Origin: Penium margaritaceum
Taxonomy: Eukaryota; Streptophyta; Zygnematophyceae; Desmidiales; Peniaceae
Reading direction: 5' to 3'
Length of the DNA: 40,907 nucleotides
Assembly (NCBI GenBank): GCA_023375785.1
Contig: SZWC01023161.1
Span: 1 to 40,907 of the forward strand
Within the stretch, counting starts at the first letter, position 1. Each line of letters opens with the position of its first letter. The notes beneath the pieces were generated by a model, which ran no database searches, had not been told where the DNA came from, and saw nothing but the letters and a program-made list of their open reading frames with translations. Below, piece by piece: positions 1 through 11,720 of the stretch. A program made the translations under genes and the position numbers.

Positions 1-464
1 GCAAATTGGTTGTGGAGTGGTGCAAACTGGCTGCGGAGTGGTGCGAACTGGTTGCGGAGTGGTGCAAACTGGTGGCGGAGTGGTGCTAACTGGTTGGAGA
101 GTGGTGCGAACTGGTTGTGGAGTGGTGCAAACTGGTTGCGGAGTGGTGCGAACTGGTTGCGGGTTGGTGCAAGCTGGTTGCAGAGTGGTATGAACTGGTT
201 GCGAAGTGGTGCAAACTGGTTGCGAAGTGGAGCGAACTGGTTGCGGTGTGGTGCGAACTGGTTGCAGAGTGGTGCAAACTGGTTGTGGAGTGGTGCGAAC
301 AGGTTGAGGAGTGGTGCGAACGGGTTGTGGAGTGGTGCGAACTGGTTGCGGGGTGGTGCAAACTGGTTGCGGAGTGGTGCGAACTGGTTACGGAGTGGTT
401 GGAACTTGTTGCGAAGTGGTGCAAACTGGTTGCGGAGAGGTGCGAACTGGTTGCGGAGTGGTAC
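1..464 (-). repeat. Diverged 21-bp satellite monomers, G-rich strand on top
   Basis: These are tandem 21-bp monomers whose C-rich form (core GCACCACTCCGCAACC) reads on the minus strand. Monomers differ from each other mainly at the two CpG sites and at a few scattered bases. The array runs off the left edge of the window. No gene is seen. Confidence 0.95.
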
Positions 465-3400
465 GAACTGGTTGCGGAGTGGTGCGAATTGGTTGCGGAG
501 TGGTGCAAACGTGTTGAGGAGTGGTGCAAAGTGGTTGCGGAGTCGTGCAAACTGGTTGCGGAGTGGTCGGAACTGGTTGCGGAGTGGTGCGAATTGGTTG
601 CGGAGTGGTGCAAACGTGTTGAGGAGTGGTGCAAAGTGGTTGCGGAGTCGTGCAAACTGGTTGCGGAGTGGTCGGAACTGGTTGCGGAGTGGTGCGAATT
701 GGTTGCGGAGTGGTGCAAACGTGTTGAGGAGTGGTGCAAAGTGGTTGCGGAGTCGTGCAAACTGGTTGCGGAGTGGTCGGAACTGGTTGCGGAGTGGTGC
801 GAATTGGTTGCGGAGTGGTGCAAACGTGTTGAGGAGTGGTGCAAAGTGGTTGCGGAGTCGTGCAAACTGGTTGCGGAGTGGTCGGAACTGGTTGCGGAGT
901 GGTGCGAATTGGTTGCGGAGTGGTGCAAACGTGTTGAGGAGTGGTGCAAAGTGGTTGCGGAGTCGTGCAAACTGGTTGCGGAGTGGTCGGAACTGGTTGC
1001 GGAGTGGTGCGAATTGGTTGCGGAGTGGTGCAAACGTGTTGAGGAGTGGTGCAAAGTGGTTGCGGAGTCGTGCAAACTGGTTGCGGAGTGGTCGGAACTG
1101 GTTGCGGAGTGGTGCGAATTGGTTGCGGAGTGGTGCAAACGTGTTGAGGAGTGGTGCAAAGTGGTTGCGGAGTCGTGCAAACTGGTTGCGGAGTGGTCGG
1201 AACTGGTTGCGGAGTGGTGCGAATTGGTTGCGGAGTGGTGCAAACGTGTTGAGGAGTGGTGCAAAGTGGTTGCGGAGTCGTGCAAACTGGTTGCGGAGTG
1301 GTCGGAACTGGTTGCGGAGTGGTGCGAATTGGTTGCGGAGTGGTGCAAACGTGTTGAGGAGTGGTGCAAAGTGGTTGCGGAGTCGTGCAAACTGGTTGCG
1401 GAGTGGTCGGAACTGGTTGCGGAGTGGTGCGAATTGGTTGCGGAGTGGTGCAAACGTGTTGAGGAGTGGTGCAAAGTGGTTGCGGAGTCGTGCAAACTGG
1501 TTGCGGAGTGGTCGGAACTGGTTGCGGAGTGGTGCGAATTGGTTGCGGAGTGGTGCAAACGTGTTGAGGAGTGGTGCAAAGTGGTTGCGGAGTCGTGCAA
1601 ACTGGTTGCGGAGTGGTCGGAACTGGTTGCGGAGTGGTGCGAATTGGTTGCGGAGTGGTGCAAACGTGTTGAGGAGTGGTGCAAAGTGGTTGCGGAGTCG
1701 TGCAAACTGGTTGCGGAGTGGTCGGAACTGGTTGCGGAGTGGTGCGAATTGGTTGCGGAGTGGTGCAAACGTGTTGAGGAGTGGTGCAAAGTGGTTGCGG
1801 AGTCGTGCAAACTGGTTGCGGAGTGGTCGGAACTGGTTGCGGAGTGGTGCGAATTGGTTGCGGAGTGGTGCAAACGTGTTGAGGAGTGGTGCAAAGTGGT
1901 TGCGGAGTCGTGCAAACTGGTTGCGGAGTGGTCGGAACTGGTTGCGGAGTGGTGCGAATTGGTTGCGGAGTGGTGCAAACGTGTTGAGGAGTGGTGCAAA
2001 GTGGTTGCGGAGTCGTGCAAACTGGTTGCGGAGTGGTCGGAACTGGTTGCGGAGTGGTGCGAATTGGTTGCGGAGTGGTGCAAACGTGTTGAGGAGTGGT
2101 GCAAAGTGGTTGCGGAGTCGTGCAAACTGGTTGCGGAGTGGTCGGAACTGGTTGCGGAGTGGTGCGAATTGGTTGCGGAGTGGTGCAAACGTGTTGAGGA
2201 GTGGTGCAAAGTGGTTGCGGAGTCGTGCAAACTGGTTGCGGAGTGGTCGGAACTGGTTGCGGAGTGGTGCGAATTGGTTGCGGAGTGGTGCAAACGTGTT
2301 GAGGAGTGGTGCAAAGTGGTTGCGGAGTCGTGCAAACTGGTTGCGGAGTGGTCGGAACTGGTTGCGGAGTGGTGCGAATTGGTTGCGGAGTGGTGCAAAC
2401 GTGTTGAGGAGTGGTGCAAAGTGGTTGCGGAGTCGTGCAAACTGGTTGCGGAGTGGTCGGAACTGGTTGCGGAGTGGTGCGAATTGGTTGCGGAGTGGTG
2501 CAAACGTGTTGAGGAGTGGTGCAAAGTGGTTGCGGAGTCGTGCAAACTGGTTGCGGAGTGGTCGGAACTGGTTGCGGAGTGGTGCGAATTGGTTGCGGAG
2601 TGGTGCAAACGTGTTGAGGAGTGGTGCAAAGTGGTTGCGGAGTCGTGCAAACTGGTTGCGGAGTGGTCGGAACTGGTTGCGGAGTGGTGCGAATTGGTTG
2701 CGGAGTGGTGCAAACGTGTTGAGGAGTGGTGCAAAGTGGTTGCGGAGTCGTGCAAACTGGTTGCGGAGTGGTCGGAACTGGTTGCGGAGTGGTGCGAATT
2801 GGTTGCGGAGTGGTGCAAACGTGTTGAGGAGTGGTGCAAAGTGGTTGCGGAGTCGTGCAAACTGGTTGCGGAGTGGTCGGAACTGGTTGCGGAGTGGTGC
2901 GAATTGGTTGCGGAGTGGTGCAAACGTGTTGAGGAGTGGTGCAAAGTGGTTGCGGAGTCGTGCAAACTGGTTGCGGAGTGGTCGGAACTGGTTGCGGAGT
3001 GGTGCGAATTGGTTGCGGAGTGGTGCAAACGTGTTGAGGAGTGGTGCAAAGTGGTTGCGGAGTCGTGCAAACTGGTTGCGGAGTGGTCGGAACTGGTTGC
3101 GGAGTGGTGCGAATTGGTTGCGGAGTGGTGCAAACGTGTTGAGGAGTGGTGCAAAGTGGTTGCGGAGTCGTGCAAACTGGTTGCGGAGTGGTCGGAACTG
3201 GTTGCGGAGTGGTGCGAATTGGTTGCGGAGTGGTGCAAACGTGTTGAGGAGTGGTGCAAAGTGGTTGCGGAGTCGTGCAAACTGGTTGCGGAGTGGTCGG
3301 AACTGGTTGCGGAGTGGTGCGAATTGGTTGCGGAGTGGTGCAAACGTGTTGAGGAGTGGTGCAAAGTGGTTGCGGAGTCGTGCAAACTGGTTGCGGAGTG

Positions 3401-3903
3401 GTCGGAACTGGTTGCGGAGTGGTGCGAATTGGTTGCGGAGTGGTGCAAACGTGTTGAGGAGTGGTGCAAAGTGGTTGCGGAGTCGTGCAAACTGGTTGCG
3501 GAGTGGTCGGAACTGGTTGCGGAGTGGTGCGAATTGGTTGCGGAGTGGTGCAAACGTGTTGAGGAGTGGTGCAAAGTGGTTGCGGAGTCGTGCAAACTGG
3601 TTGCGGAGTGGTCGGAACTGGTTGCGGAGTGGTGCGAATTGGTTGCGGAGTGGTGCAAACGTGTTGAGGAGTGGTGCAAAGTGGTTGCGGAGTCGTGCAA
3701 ACTGGTTGCGGAGTGGTCGGAACTGGTTGCGGAGTGGTGCGAATTGGTTGCGGAGTGGTGCAAACGTGTTGAGGAGTGGTGCAAAGTGGTTGCGGAGTCG
3801 TGCAAACTGGTTGCGGAGTGGTCGGAACTGGTTGCGGAGTGGTGCGAATTGGTTGCGGAGTGGTGCAAACGTGTTGAGGAGTGGTGCAAAGTGGTTGCGG
3901 AGT
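465..3903 (-). repeat. Higher-order array, 105-bp period (5 monomers), about 32.7 copies
   Basis: The sequence repeats with an exact 105-bp period: the GGTGCGAATT marker falls at 481, 586 and so on to 3841. Each repeat holds five distinguishable 21-bp monomers, including the variants GTGCAAACGTGTTGAGG and GAGTCGTGC. I saw no differences between copies when lines in the same phase were compared. The period is a multiple of three, so all six reading frames stay open through the array. That explains the roughly 1,300-codon frames on both strands, and they are not called as genes. Confidence 0.96.
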
Positions 3904-5366
3904 GGTGCAAAATGGTTGCGGAGTGGTTCCAACTGGTTGAGGAGTGGTGCGAACTGGTTGCGGAGTGGTGCAAACTGGTTACAGAGTGGTCGAACTGGTT
4001 GCGGAGTTGTGATTGGTTGCGGAGTTGTGCGAACCGGTTGCGGAGTGGTGTGAACTGGTTGGGGAGTGGTGCGGATTGGTTGTTGGGTTGTGCGAACTGG
4101 TTGCAGAGTGGTGCGAACTGGACGCGGAGTGGTGCAAACTGAATGCGGAGTGGTGTGAACTGGTTGCATAGTGGTGCGAACTGGTTGCGGAGTTGAGTTA
4201 ACAGGTTGCAGAGTGGTGCAAACTGGTTGTGGAGTGGTGCGAACTGGTTGCAGAGTGGGGTGAACTAGCTGCTGAACTGTGCAAACTGGTTGTGGAGTGG
4301 TGTGAACTGGTTGCGGAGTGGTGCGAACTGGCTGCGGAGTGGTGCGAACTGGTTGAGATGTGGTACAAACTGGTTGCAGAGTGGTGCGAACGGGCTGCGG
4401 AGTAGTGGAAACTGGTCGCACAGTGGCGCGAACTGGTTGTGAAGTGGTGCAAACTGGTTGCAGAGTGGTGGGAACTGGTTGCGTAGTGGTGCAAGATTGC
4501 TGCGAAGTGGTGCAAACTGGTTGCAAAGTGGTTCCAACTGATTGCGGAGTGGTGCGAACTGGTTGCGGAGTGGTGCAATATGGTTGCGCAGTGGTGCAAA
4601 CTGGTTGTGGAGTGGTGGGAACTGGTTGCGGAGTGGTGCGAAATGGTTGCGGAGTGGTGCGAACTGGTTTCACAGTGGTGCAAACTTGTTGCGGAGTGCT
4701 GCGAACTGGTTGCCGAGTGGTGCAAACTGGTTTCGGAGTGGTGTGAACTGGTTGCGGAGTGGTGCGAGCTGATTGGGGAGTGGTGCAAACAGGTTGCGGA
4801 GTGGTGCGAGCTGGTTGCGGAGTGGTGCGAATTGGTTGCGGAGTGGTGCGAACTGGTTGCGGAGTTGTGCGAACTGGTTGCAGAGTGGTGCGAACTGGTT
4901 GCGGAGTGGTGTGAACTGGCTGCGGAGTGGTGCAAACGGGTTGTGGAGTGATGCGAACTGGTTGCGGAGTGGTGTGAACTGGTTGCGGAGTGGTGCAAAC
5001 TGGTTGCGGAGTGCTGCAAACTGGTTGCGGAGTGGTGCAAACTGGTTGCGGAATGGTATGAACTGGCTGCAGAGTTGTGCGAACTGGTTGAGATGTGGTA
5101 CGAACTGGTTGCAGAGTGGTGTAAACAGGTTGCGGAGTGGTGGGAACTGGTTGCAGAGTGATGCGAACTGGTTGCGGAGTGGTGCAAAACAGTTGCGGAG
5201 TGGTGCAAACTGGTTGTGGAGTGGTGCAAACTGGTTGCGGAGTGGTGCAAACTTGATGCGAAGTGGTGTGAACTGGTTGCGGACTGGTGCGAACTGGTTG
5301 CGGAGTGGTGCGAACCGGTTGCGGAGTGTTGCAAACGGGTTGCGGAGTGGTTCGAACTGGTTGTGG
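3904..5366 (-). repeat. Diverged 21-bp satellite monomers
   Basis: This is about 1.46 kb of tandem 21-bp monomers in the same orientation as the preceding array. They have many single-base substitutions and occasional one-base indels, for example near 4490. No higher-order period is apparent by eye and no gene is seen. Confidence 0.93.
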
Positions 5367-6261
5367 AGTGGTGCGAACTGGTTGCGGAGTGGTACAAACT
5401 GGTTGCGGAGTGGTGTGAACAGTTGCGTAGTGGTGCGAACTGGTTGCGGAGTGGTACAAACTGGTTGCGGAGTGGTGTGAACAGTTGCGTAGTGGTGCGA
5501 ACTGGTTGCGGAGTGGTACAAACTGGTTGCGGAGTGGTGTGAACAGTTGCGTAGTGGTGCGAACTGGTTGCGGAGTGGTACAAACTGGTTGCGGAGTGGT
5601 GTGAACAGTTGCGTAGTGGTGCGAACTGGTTGCGGAGTGGTACAAACTGGTTGCGGAGTGGTGTGAACAGTTGCGTAGTGGTGCGAACTGGTTGCGGAGT
5701 GGTACAAACTGGTTGCGGAGTGGTGTGAACAGTTGCGTAGTGGTGCGAACTGGTTGCGGAGTGGTACAAACTGGTTGCGGAGTGGTGTGAACAGTTGCGT
5801 AGTGGTGCGAACTGGTTGCGGAGTGGTACAAACTGGTTGCGGAGTGGTGTGAACAGTTGCGTAGTGGTGCGAACTGGTTGCGGAGTGGTACAAACTGGTT
5901 GCGGAGTGGTGTGAACAGTTGCGTAGTGGTGCGAACTGGTTGCGGAGTGGTACAAACTGGTTGCGGAGTGGTGTGAACAGTTGCGTAGTGGTGCGAACTG
6001 GTTGCGGAGTGGTACAAACTGGTTGCGGAGTGGTGTGAACAGTTGCGTAGTGGTGCGAACTGGTTGCGGAGTGGTACAAACTGGTTGCGGAGTGGTGTGA
6101 ACAGTTGCGTAGTGGTGCGAACTGGTTGCGGAGTGGTACAAACTGGTTGCGGAGTGGTGTGAACAGTTGCGTAGTGGTGCGAACTGGTTGCGGAGTGGTA
6201 CAAACTGGTTGCGGAGTGGTGTGAACAGTTGCGTAGTGGTGCGAACTGGTTGCGGAGTGGT
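5367..6261 (-). repeat. Higher-order array, 62-bp period (3 monomers minus 1 bp), about 14.4 copies
   Basis: The marker AACAGTTGCGTAGT recurs 14 times, its AGTTGCG part starting at 5421, 5483 and so on to 6227, exactly 62 bp apart. The period is 21+21+20: one monomer has lost a base (AACAGTTGCG where others read AACTGGTTGCG). Because 62 is not a multiple of three, translation changes frame at every repeat and regains register only every 186 bp. That is not what a coding repeat would do. Confidence 0.95.
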
Positions 6262-6561
6262 GCGATCTGGCTGCGAAGTTGTGCAAACTGGTTGCGGATT
6301 GGTGCGAACTGGTTACGGAGTGGTGCAAACTGGTTGCGGAGTGGTGCAAACTGGTTGCGAGGTGGTGCAAACTGGTGGCGGAGTGGTGCAAACTAGTTGT
6401 GGAGTGGTGCAAACGGGTCGCAGAGTGGAGCGAACTGGCTGCAGAGTGGTGCCAACTGGTTGCGGAGTTGTGCAAACTGGTTGCTTAGTGGTGCGAACTA
6501 CTATGGGAGTGGTGCAAACTGGTTGCGGAGTGGTGCGAACTGGCTGCGGAGTGGTGCAAAC
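6262..6561 (-). repeat. Diverged 21-bp satellite monomers at the left-domain boundary
   Basis: This is about 300 bp of diverged 21-bp monomers, the last ones in the G-rich-on-top orientation. The satellite stops abruptly after GTGGTGCAAAC and the decamer array begins within a few bases. Confidence 0.92.
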
Positions 6562-8521
6562 TGTATAACTCCGTTCAACTCTGTACAACTCTGTATAATT
6601 TTCTACAACTCCGTACAACTAGCTACAAGTCCGTACAGCACCGTGCAACTTTGTACATCTCTATACAACTCCATACAACTCTGTACGACTCCATACAACC
6701 TCGTACCACTCCGTACAAATCTGCAATACTCCATACAACTCCATACATCACTGTACAACTCCGTACTAGTTGCTACAACTTTCTACAGCTCTGGACAACT
6801 CTGTACAATTCCATACAACTTAGTACAACTCTGTAGAACTCCGTACAACTCCGTACCACTTAGTACAACTCCATACAACTCCGTACAACTCTGTACAAGT
6901 CGCCAAACGCCATACAACCCCATACAACTCCGCTCAACTTTGTTGAAATCTGTACAACTCTACACACCTCTGTAGAGCTTTGTACAGATCCATACAACTC
7001 CAAAGAACCGCGTACTGCTCTATACAACTCCGCATGACTCTTTACAGTTTTCTTCAGCTTTGTATTACCCTGTAAACTCCGTACAACTCCACACAACTCT
7101 TTACCACACCGTACAACTCCGTACATCTTTGTACAACTCCGTACAACTCCTTACAACTTGATACAACTCGCTATAACTCTATACAACTATGTACAACTGT
7201 GTACAACTCTGTATACATTTCTACAACTCTGTAGAACTCCGTAAAACTCCGTAAAACTCTGTACAACTACGCACAAATCGCTACAGCTCTGTTCAGCTCC
7301 ATATAGCTCCGTACAACTCCGTACAATTCCGTTCAACTCCGAACAATTATGTAAAACTCTGTACAACTCTGTACAACTCCGTACAACTCCGTACGGCTTC
7401 GTACAGCTCCGTACAAGTCCATACAACTCTGTTTACTTCCATACTACCTTCTACAATATTTCTATGACTTGCTATAAATCCGAATAACTGTGTTCAAGTC
7501 CATACAATTAAGTTCAAGTCCATATAACTCCGTAGACCTGCAAACAACCCCCTTACAACTCCTTTCAACTCACTAGGACTCCGCACGACTCCCTAAAACT
7601 CTGTTCAACTCTGCACAACTCCTTACAACTCAGTACAGATTGTTACAACTCCGTACAACTCTGTACAGCTCCGTACAACTCTTTACAGCTCCGTACATCT
7701 CCATACAACTCCGTACAGCTCCGTACAATCCCATACTACTCCAGACAACTCGGTATAGCTCCTTACAACTGTATACAACTCCGTACAGCTCTGTATAAAT
7801 CACTTTAACTCTGTACAACACCCTACAACTCTGTGTAACTCTGTACAACTGTGTAAAACATCGTACAACTCTGGCCATTTCCGTACACCTCCGTACAACT
7901 CCGTACAAATCCGTACATCTCCCTACCACTCTCTGCAGCTTGCTACTAATCCGTACAACTTTGTACAGCAACGTACAACTCCATACAACTATGCACAGCG
8001 CCGTACAGTTTGGTATAACTCTGTACAACTCCTTCAAACTCCGTAAAACTCCATACAACTTTGTACAACTACGTACAGCTCCGTGCACCTCTTTACAACT
8101 AAGTAAAACTACAAATAACGCCTTACAGCTCCCTATAAGTCCGTACAACTCCGTACATCTCCGTACAACTCCACAAAACTCCGTACAATATTGTACAACC
8201 CCGCACAACTCCATATAATTTTGTACAACCCTGTAAAACTCCATACGACTCTGTACAACTCGATACTACTCCGTACAATGTTTATACAACTTTATGCAAA
8301 TCCTTACAATTCTGTACAACTTTGTACAACTCCGTACAGCTCTGTACAAATCTCCACAACTCTGCTCAACTCCGTACAAAACCCCTACAACTCCCTAGAA
8401 CGCCCTTTTACTCTATATGACACCATACAAGTCCATATATCTCTGTATAACTCTGTACAACTCCGTACAACTTTGTACAGCTCCACACTACTCCTTACAG
8501 CTCCGTAAACCTTTGTTCAAC
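6562..8521 (+). repeat. Diverged decamer tandem repeat, unit about CTCCGTACAA
   Basis: This is nearly 2 kb of tandem 10-bp units. The consensus is CTCCGTACAA and the commonest variants are CTCTGTACAA and CTCCATACAA, which are the TpG and CpA decay products of its CpG. The palindrome GTAC recurs roughly once per helical turn. Copies are far more diverged than in any 21-bp array, and no higher-order period is visible. The open frames here, up to about 200 codons on the minus strand at 7630-8244, simply translate the decamer and are not genes. The unit shares ACTCCG with the 21-bp satellite, which may be chance. Confidence 0.93.
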
Positions 8522-9901
8522 TGTCAGGCGGGGATCCACCGCATCTGCGCTGAGGAGAGGATGGATACGCAGAGGGGAAATCGCTGCTTCCCACAGATCC
8601 GCGGAACGAGGCTTCCGCGGCCAGAAATCCGCGGAGAAGGATAAAGGGAAACGGCGGAGCACCGGAGAACGCGCAAGGCATGCTGGCTCCCGCAATAATA
8701 TTGCGCTAGAGCGTGGGGTGGCGCGGAATCTAGCAGTGGTAAAGGAAAAGAGGCGGGAAAAGTTGCCGCCAGGAGGCAGAGATCGACGGTAAGTTCCCTA
8801 CGGCTATTGGAAGCAATGGTCGCGGAAGAACAAGAAAGGGAGGGACAGCAGGGTGATAATTCGCGGTGAGAAGGGAACATGGGTCAAGCCGCGGAGAAGC
8901 GGGAGCGTTGGATGTGCAGAAACACGCGATGGCAGGACCAGAGGTCAGGCAGGAGCTCGACCAATGAGGACTAAAGGAGGGGCAGCGGTAATCAAGGAGG
9001 AGGACCGGAAGGACGCACCGCGCGAAGACAAAGATTCAAGGAAGAACACAAGACCGCGAGTACCCAAGCCGCGGAGTAGAGGAAGAAGCAAATGGTAGAG
9101 TGGGAAAGTGTGGAAGTAGTCTGGTGTGCGTGTAAGGATGAGACCCGCAGGGCGCGTAGCACACTGCGCGGAGTCCAAGATAAGGGAAAGAGTGGTAGGA
9201 GATGTCTTGGAGAGCTAAGTTTGGTAGATATAAAGTAGTGGTGTAGCAGAGGAACTAGGATGTGTGTGACAGATGACCAAAGATGCTTGCCCTTTGTCTG
9301 ATCTCGTGCAACTTGAGTTAATGCAAGCCTTCTTCCCGCTTATGAGCCCCAAAAGTCCTGACTTGTTGAGAATCAGATTGCCTCATTCTGTCTAATCAAC
9401 ACGCGCCAGTATTTGTTTGATTCACACTCACGCTTCACCCTCTGAGATCTGTAGCTGTTGAAGGAGTTGAAGAAGTGCTCTCCGCGGAGTTGTTCCGTGG
9501 AGTACGGATAGTGCTCTTACGGGTGTGCGCGGAGCATACTGCTCAATCCACCCCACTCCTGAGAACAACAAACGATTGTGCTGAGTGCTGTCATCACCAG
9601 GGAACACAAGTTGGGTGAAGGGTGCTACCGGCGACTCAGCGGCCTTGCGCACGACCACGGAACGGGGTTCCGCGGGCGTAGGAGTCAGAGGCCACGAGGT
9701 GGCGGACTCTCGTGCCGGCAAGGAGAGAGCCGCGGAGCACTATCCACAAGCGGGATTCCGAGGGTGTGAAGCATCTGCGGAAGACTAGGAGAGGAAGCGG
9801 AGGAGCAAGGAGCCAGTGCTTCGCAGAACCGCGGAACGGCAAGGTCGCGAAGCAGACCAGGCGCGGAGGTAGAGAGCGCGGAAGGAACATCGTGCGCCGC
9901 A
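8522..9901 (+). mobile_element. Possible truncated or solo LTR (Copia-like), non-satellite segment
   Basis: Seen: a non-repetitive, GC-rich segment begins with TGTCAGGCGG directly after the decamer array. It contains TATAAAG at 9229 and could end at the CA of CGCCGCA (9900-9901). Just after it, GGTATCAG at 9910 matches the start of a Copia-type initiator-tRNA-Met primer-binding site. Known: plant Copia LTRs start TG, end CA and are followed within a few bases by TGGTATCAGAGC. Inference: this could be a 1.4-kb LTR whose internal region was lost. Against it: no second LTR copy or gag-pol coding is present, the end inverted repeat is weak, and the binding site is imperfect. The short open frames here show no recognisable domain. 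Confidence 0.27.
9229..9235 (+). promoter_or_regulatory. TATA-box-like site TATAAAG
   Basis: TATAAAG occurs in a GC-rich neighbourhood, about 670 bases before the candidate LTR end. It would be the core promoter if the LTR reading is right. No transcript start can be shown from sequence. Confidence 0.3.
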
Positions 9902-9908
9902 AAATTGG

Positions 9909-9925
9909 GGGTATCAGTATCATGG
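9909..9925 (+). other. Primer-binding-site-like sequence (initiator tRNA-Met type)
   Basis: GGGTATCAGTATCATGG resembles the plant initiator-Met primer-binding site TGGTATCAGAGCCAGG. The core GGTATCAG matches perfectly and the following bases match only in part. The AAATT stretch before it is the kind of short spacer found between a Copia LTR end and its binding site. A chance match of this length in 41 kb is possible. Confidence 0.28.
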
Positions 9926-10230
9926 TGCGGTGAGCGTGGTCAGTTCCTTGCTCTTTGCTAGCAGAAGTGCATGAGCCTTCAGATTCAGTCATACATGTCG
10001 GCAGCCAGCTTCGTGCATCAGGATACGCGGAGGCGGCACTAGCAGCATTCACAGCAAGCTTCCATACACCACTTCTTGCCGCGGCGTGCAGCCACACAAG
10101 CGGGCAGTAGAGAGACCTCGCCCACACCCTCTCGGACGCCTGTCACTTCATCGCCGGGCGCGGACCCATTGGGACAACACCGAAGAGTCACCGAGTGGCT
10201 GGAAAAGCTACACTGCGGCGTGCAGCCACA
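9926..10230. other. Non-satellite segment with a 17-bp direct repeat at its right border
   Basis: No gene is recognised. GCGGCGTGCAGCCACAC occurs at 10081-10097 and again at 10215-10231. The second copy runs straight into the first 21-bp monomer of the right satellite domain (CCAGTTTGAACCACTCG). The short minus-strand open frame at 9636-10127 has no domain I can recognise. Confidence 0.6.
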
Positions 10231-10532
10231 CCAGTTTGAACCACTCGAAAACCAGTTCGCACCACTCCGCAACCAGTTTGCACCACTCCCCAACAAGTTT
10301 GCACCACTCCGCAACCAGTTCGCACCACTCCGCAACCAGTTTGCGCCACTCCGCAACCGGATCGAACCATTCCGCAGCCAGTTCTAACCACTCCGCAACC
10401 AGTCCGCACCACTCTGCAACCAGTTCGCACCACTTCGCAACCAGTTCGCACCACTCCGCAACCTGTTCGCACCACTCCGAAACCAGTTCGCACCACTCTA
10501 AAACCAGTTCGCGCCACTCCACAACCAGTTCT
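10231..10532 (+). repeat. Diverged 21-bp satellite monomers, C-rich strand on top (start of right domain)
   Basis: The 21-bp family resumes here in the opposite orientation to 1-6561. The first monomer (GTTTGAACCACTCGAAAACC) is the most aberrant, and later ones approach the consensus. Confidence 0.94.
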
Positions 10533-11720
10533 CACCACTCCGCAACCTGTTCGCACCACTCCGCAGCCAGTTTGCACCACTCGGCAACCAGTTCGCACCA
10601 CTCCGCAACCAGTTTGCACCACTCGCCAAGTAGCTTGCACCACTGCGCAACCAGGTCTCAGCACACCGCAACCAGTTTGCACCGCTCTGCAAACAGTTCA
10701 CACCATTCTGCAACCAGATTGCACTACTCCGCAACTAGTTCGCATCACTTCGCAACCAGTTCGCACCACTCCGCAACCTGTTCGCACCACTCCGCAGCCA
10801 GTTTGCACCACTCGGCAACCAGTTCGCACCACTCCGCAACCAGTTTGCACCACTCGCCAAGTAGCTTGCACCACTGCGCAACCAGGTCTCAGCACACCGC
10901 AACCAGTTTGCACCGCTCTGCAAACAGTTCACACCATTCTGCAACCAGATTGCACTACTCCGCAACTAGTTCGCATCACTTCGCAACCAGTTCGCACCAC
11001 TCCGCAACCTGTTCGCACCACTCCGCAGCCAGTTTGCACCACTCGGCAACCAGTTCGCACCACTCCGCAACCAGTTTGCACCACTCGCCAAGTAGCTTGC
11101 ACCACTGCGCAACCAGGTCTCAGCACACCGCAACCAGTTTGCACCGCTCTGCAAACAGTTCACACCATTCTGCAACCAGATTGCACTACTCCGCAACTAG
11201 TTCGCATCACTTCGCAACCAGTTCGCACCACTCCGCAACCTGTTCGCACCACTCCGCAGCCAGTTTGCACCACTCGGCAACCAGTTCGCACCACTCCGCA
11301 ACCAGTTTGCACCACTCGCCAAGTAGCTTGCACCACTGCGCAACCAGGTCTCAGCACACCGCAACCAGTTTGCACCGCTCTGCAAACAGTTCACACCATT
11401 CTGCAACCAGATTGCACTACTCCGCAACTAGTTCGCATCACTTCGCAACCAGTTCGCACCACTCCGCAACCTGTTCGCACCACTCCGCAGCCAGTTTGCA
11501 CCACTCGGCAACCAGTTCGCACCACTCCGCAACCAGTTTGCACCACTCGCCAAGTAGCTTGCACCACTGCGCAACCAGGTCTCAGCACACCGCAACCAGT
11601 TTGCACCGCTCTGCAAACAGTTCACACCATTCTGCAACCAGATTGCACTACTCCGCAACTAGTTCGCATCACTTCGCAACCAGTTCGCACCACTCCGCAA
11701 CCTGTTCGCACCACTCCGCA
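10533..11720 (+). repeat. Higher-order array, 231-bp period (11 monomers), about 5.1 copies
   Basis: The CGCAACCTGTTCGC marker starts at 10541, 10772, 11003, 11234, 11465 and 11696, exactly 231 bp apart. Each repeat contains diagnostic monomers such as TCGCCAAGTAGCTTGC and GGTCTCAGCACACC. Copies appear identical. Confidence 0.95.

Noticed and set aside
1..6561. G-quadruplex-forming array on the G-rich strand
   Set aside because: The unit contains G pairs but essentially no GGG runs, so classical quadruplexes are not expected. Strand skew could still favour R-loops, but that cannot be shown here.
7630..8244. A 204-codon minus-strand frame and other frames of 60-100 codons in the decamer region
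   Set aside because: They translate the 10-bp repeat in cycling frames (ELYGVVRSC-like) with no domain structure.
9636..10127. A 163-codon minus-strand frame and other small frames in the GC-rich segment
   Set aside because: GC-rich DNA lengthens chance open frames. No motif, no recognisable family and no coherent gene structure was seen.
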